This document shows, in pieces, positions 33,320-38,992 of a DNA stretch of 38,992 nucleotides. Numbering within the stretch: position 1 is the stretch's first letter; the number at the start of each line of letters is the position of its first letter. Made by a program: the position numbers and the translations under genes. The notes under the pieces were generated by a model that did no database searches, was not told the DNA's origin, and saw only the letters and a list, made by a program, of their open reading frames with translations. Source of the stretch: Prolixibacteraceae bacterium (lineage in GTDB: Bacteria > Bacteroidota > Bacteroidia > Bacteroidales > Prolixibacteraceae); assembly GCA_028282705.1 (NCBI GenBank), contig JANQHI010000040.1, positions 1 to 38,992 of the forward strand. The letters are read 5' to 3'.

Positions 33320-33365
33320 TTGACAAATGTCAGGTTTGGGTTTTTATTTGGACTAATTATATTTT
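33320..33365 (+). promoter_or_regulatory. Candidate hydrogenase promoter with FNR/CRP-like palindrome
   Basis: TTTG at 33335-33338 and TATATTTT at 33358-33365 are spaced 19 bases, close to the Bacteroidota promoter (final G missing). TTGACAAATGTCAG at 33320-33333 is an inverted repeat (TGACA-AA-TGTCA) directly upstream. Its centre lies near -43 of the implied start, where class II activators of the FNR/CRP family bind. The leader to the hydrogenase ATG would be about 215 bases. The rest of 33100-33583 is AT-rich and gene-free. Confidence 0.45.
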
Positions 33366-33460
33366 ACATGCCTGCAATTATGTTAAAAAACAGTATAAAC
33401 TATGACTATTCCTTTCGTTTTTAAAGGCTTTACGGGTTATTTTTGTTAGCCATGTAGCTA

Positions 33461-33491
33461 ATGATTTATCTTATTCAATGAGATAAATCAT
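33461..33491 (+). repeat. 11-bp inverted repeat in the hydrogenase operon leader
   Basis: ATGATTTATCT (33461-33471) and AGATAAATCAT (33481-33491) pair perfectly around a 9-base loop, 92 bases before the first hydrogenase start. It could be an operator, or a hairpin in the transcript leader that affects stability or attenuation. It has no following T-run. Confidence 0.6.
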
Positions 33492-33583
33492 CTATAAATT
33501 GATCCTGCCTTAATTGGCGCACTCTACACTATACACTAATTCAAAACTAATACAGATCAATAACAAATTTTCAAATTTTTTAA

Positions 33584-34057
33584 ATGAATCCCACACAATC
33601 TCTAATTAAAGATTTAGCAGAAAAGTACGGAAGGAAAAGAGAAAACCTCCTGCCTATTTTACAAGGGGTAGTTAAACAGGAAAAGTACCTTTCTGAATAT
33701 TCCATGGTTGAAATAGCAAGGGAAATTGACATTCCTGCTGCCGAAGTTTATGGTACTGCCACTTTCTACTCCTTCCTTGAAGCAAAAAAGATGGGTAAAT
33801 ATGTTATCCGCGTTTGCAGGACTATTACATGTGCAATGAAGGGTAAAACCCAGGTTATATTTGCCATTCAGGATATGCTAAAGATCAAGATAGGAGAAAC
33901 CACCCCTGATGGGCGTTTTTCTCTTCTTGAAACTAATTGCCTTGGTTGGTGCCACAAGGCTCCTGCCATGTTAATTAACGATGAAGTATACACTGACCTC
34001 ACCCCGGAAAAAGTAAGGGAGATACTTTCAGCGTATATGAAAAAAAATCATCTATAA
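33584..34057 (+). CDS. hydC: [FeFe]-hydrogenase NuoE-like subunit (HydC/HndA)
   Basis: 157 residues, the thioredoxin-like [2Fe-2S] protein of the NuoE family. Four cluster cysteines are in place: CRTITC (Cys78, Cys83) and CLGWC (Cys119, Cys123). The helical N-terminus (EKYGRKRENLLPILQGVVKQ and IAREIDIPAAEVYGTATFYSF) is the family's usual lead-in. In trimeric hydrogenases it passes electrons between the NuoF-like flavoprotein and the catalytic subunit. It opens a three-gene operon, with gaps of 12 and 27 bases, and no other complex I genes follow, so it serves the hydrogenase and not respiratory complex I. Confidence 0.93.
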   Translation: MNPTQSLIKDLAEKYGRKRENLLPILQGVVKQEKYLSEYSMVEIAREIDIPAAEVYGTATFYSFLEAKKMGKYVIRVCRTITCAMKGKTQVIFAIQDMLKIKIGETTPDGRFSLLETNCLGWCHKAPAMLINDEVYTDLTPEKVREILSAYMKKNHL

Positions 34058-34069
34058 AAACATGAAATT

Positions 34070-35254
34070 ATGGCAAATGCATATCAATTGAAACGCGCAG
34101 ATTTTGTTTTCAGGAATGAAAATGATTATGAGAAGATTTTGAGTAAAACACTCAAGCGCGACAAGCAAGATATTATCAATGAACTAATCAGCTCTGAACT
34201 TAAAGGGCGTGGTGGTGCTGGTTTCCCAACTGGGTTAAAATGGAAACTTACTTCAGAATCAAAGAGCGAAGAGAAATACGTAATTTGTAATGCTGATGAA
34301 GGTGAACCAGGAACATTTAAAGACCGTGAGATTTTATCAAAAGTACCTTATAAAGTACTGACAGCAATGGCAGTTTGCGGCCATGTTATTGGTGCAAAGA
34401 AAGGATTCATTTATTTACGTGGAGAATATAAATTCCTGCAAAAAGAGCTAAATAAGGCTATTGAGGAATTCAAATACTTCTGCAATGAAATAAAATTGGA
34501 TTTTGATATTGAGATATTTATGGGCAGTGGAGCCTACATTTGTGGAGAAGAAACTGCATTAATGGAGTCAATGGAGGGGAAACGTGGCGAGCCCAGGAAT
34601 AAACCTCCTTTCCCAACCACAGATGGTTATATGGGAAAACCAACAGTGATCAACAATGTTGAAACATTGGCACATACTTTTACCATCTTTAAATATGGTG
34701 CTAAAAAATTCTATGACCTTGGTGTACAATACTCAAGGGGTACCAAACTATTCTCAGTATCAGGAGACACTCCTAAGCCAGGTATTTATGAGCTTGAGCT
34801 GGGTATGAGCCTTCAGGATTTTGTTTATGAATTTGGTGATGGAGATACTAAAGCTGTCCAGGTAGGTGGTGCTTCAGGTTTTCTGGTGCCACGCAAAAAA
34901 TTTAAAGATGCTGCCATTGGCTTTAAAGGTAAATTAACGGGTATTTCTCTTCCAACGGGGGGGTCAATGATGCTTTTTAACAGTTCCAGGTCAATGTTCA
35001 ATGTGCTTGATAATTACCTTGAATTTTTCAGGGAAGAATCATGTGGGCAATGCACACCTTGCAGGGTTGGATGCCAGCAGTTGTTACTGGGTATAAAAGC
35101 TGTAAAAAGAGGTGATAAGCCTGCTTCATACCTTGAAAAACTAATGCGCCTGACAGAAACAATGCAGTACACTGCAAAATGTGGGTTGGGGCAGTCAGTA
35201 GCGAATTCATTTTCTTCAATTGTGGGGAATTTCCGTGAAGAAATGATTTACTAA
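34070..35254 (+). CDS. hydB: NuoF-like NAD(H)/FMN subunit of the hydrogenase, compact form
   Basis: 394 residues containing only the NuoF core. LKGRGGAGFPTGLKW binds NADH/FMN, followed by CNADEGEPGTFKDREIL, YICGEETALMESMEG, and the [4Fe-4S] site ESCGQCTPCRVGCQQLL with the fourth Cys in KCGLGQS. Bifurcating HydB proteins add a thioredoxin-like [2Fe-2S] domain in front and a two-cluster ferredoxin domain behind, reaching about 600 residues; both are missing here and no nearby gene supplies them. The subunit would exchange electrons with NAD(P)H. Whether the complex bifurcates electrons is therefore open. Confidence 0.92.
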   Translation: MANAYQLKRADFVFRNENDYEKILSKTLKRDKQDIINELISSELKGRGGAGFPTGLKWKLTSESKSEEKYVICNADEGEPGTFKDREILSKVPYKVLTAMAVCGHVIGAKKGFIYLRGEYKFLQKELNKAIEEFKYFCNEIKLDFDIEIFMGSGAYICGEETALMESMEGKRGEPRNKPPFPTTDGYMGKPTVINNVETLAHTFTIFKYGAKKFYDLGVQYSRGTKLFSVSGDTPKPGIYELELGMSLQDFVYEFGDGDTKAVQVGGASGFLVPRKKFKDAAIGFKGKLTGISLPTGGSMMLFNSSRSMFNVLDNYLEFFREESCGQCTPCRVGCQQLLLGIKAVKRGDKPASYLEKLMRLTETMQYTAKCGLGQSVANSFSSIVGNFREEMIY

Positions 35255-35281
35255 ATTACTAACCTGAAAATTCAAAAAGTT

Positions 35282-37072
35282 ATGCCAAATAAAGTTAACT
35301 TATCTATAAATGGGTTCTCAATAGAAGTTTCTAAAGATACAACTATCCTTGATGCTGCTAAAGAGCTGGGAATTACTATCCCTACACTGTGTTACCACAA
35401 AGACTTGTGTGTAGCAGGGAATTGCAGGGTTTGTGTTGTAGAAGTTGCAGGGCAAAAACGCCTGTCAGCTGCTTGTGCAACTCCTTGTGAAGAAGGAATG
35501 GAAATCCTGACCAATAGCTTAAAAGTAAGGAATTCAAGGAAGCACATCATTGAACTTCTGCTTTCTGAACATAATGCAGATTGTACCAAATGTTACCGAA
35601 ATGGTAACTGTGAATTGCAGGAATTGGCTTCTGAATACAAAATCATGACACAAGATTTTTTAGAGCTGGTACCACATAAAAACTATACCATTGATGCATA
35701 CTCACCATCAATAATCAAAGATGACAGTAAATGTATCCGTTGCCAACGTTGCGTACGCACATGTGCTGAGTTGCAGGGTGTGAATGCCCTTACATGCTCA
35801 CACAAAGGTGATGAGATGAAAATTACAACTTTCTACGAAAAGCACATGCGTGAGGTAGTATGTACAAATTGTGGGCAATGTATAAACCACTGCCCAACTG
35901 GAGCATTGGTTGAAAAGAACTACATTGAGCAGGTATGGGAAGCCATTGCTGACCCTAAAAAACACGTGGTTGTTCAAACTGCTCCTGCTGTTAGGGTAGG
36001 CCTTGGCGAAGAGTTAGGGCTTGAACCAGGAACCAGGCTTACTGGTAAAATGGTTGCTGCATTAAAACGCCTTGGGTTTGATTCAGTATTGGATACTGAT
36101 TTCACGGCTGACCTTACCATTATTGAAGAAGGTACAGAGCTGCTAACACGCTTGAAAAAAGCTTTAGTTGACAAAGATGAGACCGTTTCATTACCAATGG
36201 CAACATCTTGTTCTCCAGGATGGATCAAGTATATTGAGCATATGTATCCTGAGTACCTGGATAACTTGTCAACCTGTAAGTCGCCACAACAGATGTTTGG
36301 GGCATTGGCTAAAACCTATTATGCCAAAGCACGTAACCTGGAACCAGAAAATATAGTTTCTGTATCCATTATGCCATGTACAGCCAAAAAGTTTGAGGCA
36401 TACAGGCCAGAAATGCATGATAGTGGTTACCGTGATGTAAACTATGTTTTAACTACCAGGGAATTGGCTATCCTGATCAAACAGGCAGGATTAGATTTTG
36501 ACCGCCTTGATGAAATGAAATATGACCGCCTGATGGGAGAATCAACAGGAGCAGGCGTTATTTTTGGGGCAACTGGTGGTGTAATGGAAGCAGCTTTGCG
36601 CACAGCTTATGAAATTGTAACTGGTCGTGAAGTTCCATTTAAAAACCTGAATATTACCCCTGTACGTGGAATGGAAGGAGTAAAGGAAGCTTCCATAAAA
36701 ATTGAAAACCCTGTTGAAGACTGGGCCTTCCTTGATGGTGTTGAATTGAAATGTGCCATTGCACATGGCCTTGTTAATGCCAAAGTGGTCATGGACAAAA
36801 TCAAACAAGGGGAAGCTGATTACCATTTCATAGAGTTTATGGCTTGCCCAGGTGGATGCCTTGGTGGTGGTGGGCAACCTATCCCAACTAACCCTGAAAT
36901 CAGGCAAAAACGTATGGAGGCTATTTATGCTGAAGATGGTGATATGCCAATCAGAAAATCTCACGATAACCCTGAGGTACAGAAACTCTACAAAGATTTC
37001 TTAAAAGAACCTCTTGGAGAAGTTTCGCACCATTTATTACATACTAAGTATACTAAAAGGGAAAGATTCTAA
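35282..37072 (+). CDS. hydA: [FeFe] hydrogenase catalytic subunit (HydA/HndD type)
   Basis: 596 residues. In order: a plant-type [2Fe-2S] domain (Cys37, Cys43, Cys48, Cys51 region, Cys65/69), a His-Cys [4Fe-4S] site (HNADCTKCYRNGNC, 97-110), two ferredoxin clusters (CIRCQRCVRTC 151-161 and CTNCGQCINHC 194-204), and the H-cluster domain with L1 TSCSPGW (308-314), L2 MPCTAKK (364-370) and L3 FMACPGGCLGGGGQP (519-533). A short C-terminal small subunit-like tail follows. It makes or oxidises H2 in the cytosol. L1 has Ser311 where the classical TSCCPxW has its second Cys. Maturation genes hydEFG are not in the window. A strong terminator follows. Confidence 0.96.
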   Translation: MPNKVNLSINGFSIEVSKDTTILDAAKELGITIPTLCYHKDLCVAGNCRVCVVEVAGQKRLSAACATPCEEGMEILTNSLKVRNSRKHIIELLLSEHNADCTKCYRNGNCELQELASEYKIMTQDFLELVPHKNYTIDAYSPSIIKDDSKCIRCQRCVRTCAELQGVNALTCSHKGDEMKITTFYEKHMREVVCTNCGQCINHCPTGALVEKNYIEQVWEAIADPKKHVVVQTAPAVRVGLGEELGLEPGTRLTGKMVAALKRLGFDSVLDTDFTADLTIIEEGTELLTRLKKALVDKDETVSLPMATSCSPGWIKYIEHMYPEYLDNLSTCKSPQQMFGALAKTYYAKARNLEPENIVSVSIMPCTAKKFEAYRPEMHDSGYRDVNYVLTTRELAILIKQAGLDFDRLDEMKYDRLMGESTGAGVIFGATGGVMEAALRTAYEIVTGREVPFKNLNITPVRGMEGVKEASIKIENPVEDWAFLDGVELKCAIAHGLVNAKVVMDKIKQGEADYHFIEFMACPGGCLGGGGQPIPTNPEIRQKRMEAIYAEDGDMPIRKSHDNPEVQKLYKDFLKEPLGEVSHHLLHTKYTKRERF

Positions 37073-37091
37073 CAATCTTATAGCGATAAGG

Positions 37092-37119
37092 AAACCCGGT
37101 AAATTTTGCCGGGTTTTTT
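37092..37119 (+). terminator. Rho-independent terminator of the hydrogenase operon
   Basis: AAACCCGG (37092-37099) pairs with CCGGGTTT (37109-37116) around a 9-base loop, followed by further T. It lies 20 bases past the hydA stop and defines the end of the three-gene operon. Confidence 0.92.
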
Positions 37120-37207
37120 GTTTTAATAGGGATATGAACTTCTTATACAATTTAACTGAACATTAGTAATTAATTCAAAAAAAGTAGGTTTAAAAAAGGT
37201 TTTTCAA

Positions 37208-37215
37208 TAGTTTTG
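37208..37215 (+). promoter_or_regulatory. -7 box of the LytTR gene
   Basis: TAGTTTTG is a full TAnnTTTG match 20 bases before the ATG at 37235. A clear TTG partner is lacking; a TTT at 37189-37191 is at about the right distance. Confidence 0.4.
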
Positions 37216-37234
37216 TGTATCTGCATTTTAATTA

Positions 37235-38082
37235 ATGAATATGTTTAAATTCCTCAACAAACCATATCCTTTTAATGACGATCTTAGGCATAATGCCAAA
37301 ACCATTTTTTTTATCAGCCTTGGGATTTTGGTTTTCCTGTTGCTCTTTCAACCTATTGACATAAGCAGATTTACTAAAAAAGACATTTTCTACTTGGTTA
37401 CCGGGCTGGCTGCTTCCACCTTTTTGATCCTCTCTTTGAACCTGATAGTAATCCCAAGCCTTTTACCAAAATTATTTAATAGCAACAACTGGGATATAAA
37501 GAGGGAAATAATATGGAATATTTGGATATTACTGGCCATATCAAGCAGTGACCTGCTGTTTTACTCCAAACTATTTGGGGTGATTGAAATAAAATTCTCA
37601 GATGTTGGCGAAATTATTTTGTTGGGGTTCCTTCCTGTTGCTGTGCTTATTATCATCAACCAGGACCGTTTATTACGTTCACACCTGAAATCGGCACAAT
37701 TGTTAAATGAAAAGTTGAATGATAAAGAGGATCAGCAGGAGAAACTGATCACTTTCCATTCAGAATATAATAAAGATGGGCTAGCTATAAAACCCAGTGC
37801 TTTAGTATTAATTAAATCATCTGATAATTACATTGAAATTTATTATAAACGGGAAGATACCATAAAAAAGCAGCTTGTGAGAAGCAGTTTAAAGAAGGCT
37901 GAAAATGCTGTGCAAAATGTAGGCTTTATTACCAGGTGCCATAGGGGATTTATTGTAAACATTAACTTTATAAAAGAGTAAAAGGCAATTCACAAGGCTA
38001 TAAACTCTACATTGAAAATATAGACTTTCCTGTTTTGGTATCCCAGAAATATATCCATGATTTCAGGAAAATAATAAAATAG
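37235..38082 (+). pseudogene. Membrane-bound LytTR regulator interrupted by a -1 frame lesion
   Basis: Four membrane segments (about residues 20-41, 50-77, 92-115 and 123-146) precede a LytTR DNA-binding domain starting near 175 (IKPSALVLIKSSDNYIEIYY, RSSLKKAENAVQNVGFITRCHRGFIVNINFIK). The frame stops at 37979-37981. The adjacent frame, read from AAA at 37972-37974, continues the domain exactly as homologues do (KRVKGNSQGYKLYIEN, then FPVLVSQKYIHDF) and stops at 38080-38082. Five A where four stand in the run at 37972-37975 would restore one frame of about 282 residues. It may be a real one-base deletion, an assembly error, or less likely recoding. Such membrane LytTR proteins act as transcriptional regulators in this phylum. 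Confidence 0.82.
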
Positions 38083-38209
38083 GGCTAACAACCATCCCTA
38101 AATAAGCTGTATTCATCCCTAAAAGTTTTCTATTACCCCTTTTCATTCCTGCCTGGCCCTATTTTTTTTTCAAGGGAAAACCCATGATAGTTTTACAAAC
38201 AAAAAGATC

Positions 38210-38917
38210 ATGGAGCAAAAAATTACGGCAATCATATGTGCTTACAATGAACAAACAACCATTGAACCAATCATAAGGGATGTTTTTGGTATCCCTTTAT
38301 TTGATGAAGTTGTGGTCGTAAATGATGGTTCCACTGACCAAACTGGGGCAATTATAAAATCATTGAAAACAGAACTTAATTTTTATGATATCCACCTAGC
38401 AGGCAACAAAGGCAAAGGGTATGCAATGTCTAAGGGGATAGAAGCCTCAGGTGAAGGCATCCTGGTTTTTATTGATGCAGATTTAACTAACTATACTTAC
38501 AACCATGCCAGCCAATTGGTCAGCCCAATTTTATATGGCAATGCAGATATGGTATTGGGGCAACATACATTGCTCAGGCACGACATTAACCCTTTTAAAA
38601 AGCTGGCAGGGCAACGTGCACTCATGAAAAAAGATATTGTTGCCATAACAGGCAAAATGGAAACAACAGGTTATGGGGTTGAGACATTGATAAACATGCA
38701 CTCTAAAGCCAATAGGAAAGTAGTGAAATATGTGTGCCTTGATAAACTTATGCACCCAACCAAATTCCATAAAACAAGCCTTGCAAAAGCCTTGCAAGAG
38801 TTTATACTGGAGGGCTTTCAGATATTGAGAACCATCCTGTTAAACCCAGGGCTGGTAATAAAACCTGTTATTACAGGGCAATCCATTCAATCCAAAATTA
38901 AAAATATAAACGAATGA
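38210..38917 (+). CDS. Family 2 glycosyltransferase
   Basis: 235 residues of GT-A fold. AIICAYNEQTTIEPIIRDV opens it, EVVVVNDGSTDQTGAII binds the nucleotide, GNKGKGYAMSKGIEAS follows, and FIDADLTN (Asp89, Asp91) is the metal-binding DxD. It lacks membrane segments, so it probably works at the inner face of the membrane on a lipid- or small-molecule-linked acceptor. Glucosyl-3-phosphoglycerate synthase-like and dolichyl-phosphate sugar synthase-like enzymes share this layout; the donor and acceptor are not readable. It ends 75 bases before the window edge, where I see no further gene. Confidence 0.9.
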   Translation: MEQKITAIICAYNEQTTIEPIIRDVFGIPLFDEVVVVNDGSTDQTGAIIKSLKTELNFYDIHLAGNKGKGYAMSKGIEASGEGILVFIDADLTNYTYNHASQLVSPILYGNADMVLGQHTLLRHDINPFKKLAGQRALMKKDIVAITGKMETTGYGVETLINMHSKANRKVVKYVCLDKLMHPTKFHKTSLAKALQEFILEGFQILRTILLNPGLVIKPVITGQSIQSKIKNINE

Positions 38918-38992
38918 AGCACCCATGACAAAATTTTGACACATAGGCGGATGATTATTGCGCATCCACGTAACTTAGTGGAAAAAAAGTAC

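Noticed and set aside
33584-37072. Complex I (nuo) genes
   Set aside because: The NuoE- and NuoF-like genes are followed by an [FeFe] hydrogenase with all H-cluster loops and then a terminator; no other complex I subunits are present.
37965-37985. Programmed -1 frameshifting in the LytTR gene
   Set aside because: The zero-frame codons TTT ATA AAA GAG do not form a slippery heptamer and no downstream stem is evident; a deletion or assembly error is simpler.
38903-38918. 16-base match AATATAAACGAATGAA to 12284-12299
   Set aside because: AT-rich, in one case spanning a start codon and in the other a coding end; at this length and composition it is within chance.

Overview
The window reads as a chromosomal segment of an AT-rich member of the Bacteroidota. 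The evidence is a fused GldF/GldG gliding-type transporter, DUF4252 and DUF2891 proteins, a FecI-type sigma / FecR / STN-TonB receptor cassette, Bacteroidota-style promoters (TAnnTTTG -7 boxes) and almost no Shine-Dalgarno sites. An [FeFe] hydrogenase operon points to an anaerobic or facultative fermentative life style. A Marinilabiliales-like marine lineage would fit, but that is a guess. No rRNA, tRNA, CRISPR array, transposase or phage gene was seen.

Layout. Positions 1-2.9 kb hold a divergent M23-like secreted protein and a sigma / membrane anti-sigma-like / DUF4252 unit, all on the minus strand. Positions 3.1-7.2 kb (plus) carry a variant M19 dipeptidase, a PAS-only sensor, a methyltransferase remnant and a lipoprotein sulfatase. 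Positions 7.3-10.9 kb (minus) carry a DEAD-box helicase with a DbpA domain, a Cys/Met-metabolism PLP enzyme and a VOC protein. Positions 11.1-19.3 kb (plus) are the housekeeping core: surE, a small membrane protein, lpxB, gldFG, dnaN, an ExoX-like exonuclease, an FAH-family hydrolase and a thioesterase. Positions 19.3-25.2 kb hold a ketopantoate reductase, a DUF2891 lipoprotein and then minus-strand SIMPL, GNAT, DUF2007, TPR and unknown lipoprotein genes. Positions 25.7-30.6 kb (minus) are the cell-surface signalling cassette (sigma, FecR, TonB receptor) plus a neighbouring lipoprotein. Positions 31.0-33.1 kb hold an alkaline-phosphatase-like protein that has lost its catalytic residues, with a convergent small carboxypeptidase-regulatory-like protein. 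Positions 33.6-37.1 kb (plus) are the three-gene hydrogenase operon. The window ends with a frameshifted membrane LytTR regulator and a family 2 glycosyltransferase.

The most unusual signals are: two apparent pseudoenzymes (phosphatase-like at 31047-32690, M23-like at 96-983); a hydrogenase NuoF-type subunit lacking the flanking iron-sulfur domains of bifurcating HydB; an FNR/CRP-like palindrome placed just upstream of the hydrogenase promoter; an orphan terminator and hairpin between divergent VOC and surE that may mark a small RNA; a 12-bp palindrome inside the spacer of a near-perfect promoter at 22900-22934; a cluster of three palindromes at 30836-30903, one of which recurs inverted at 12236; and a one-base lesion in the LytTR gene. 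I did not find a clearly new multi-gene system. The receptor cassette plus lipoprotein is the best candidate for a lineage-specific one.
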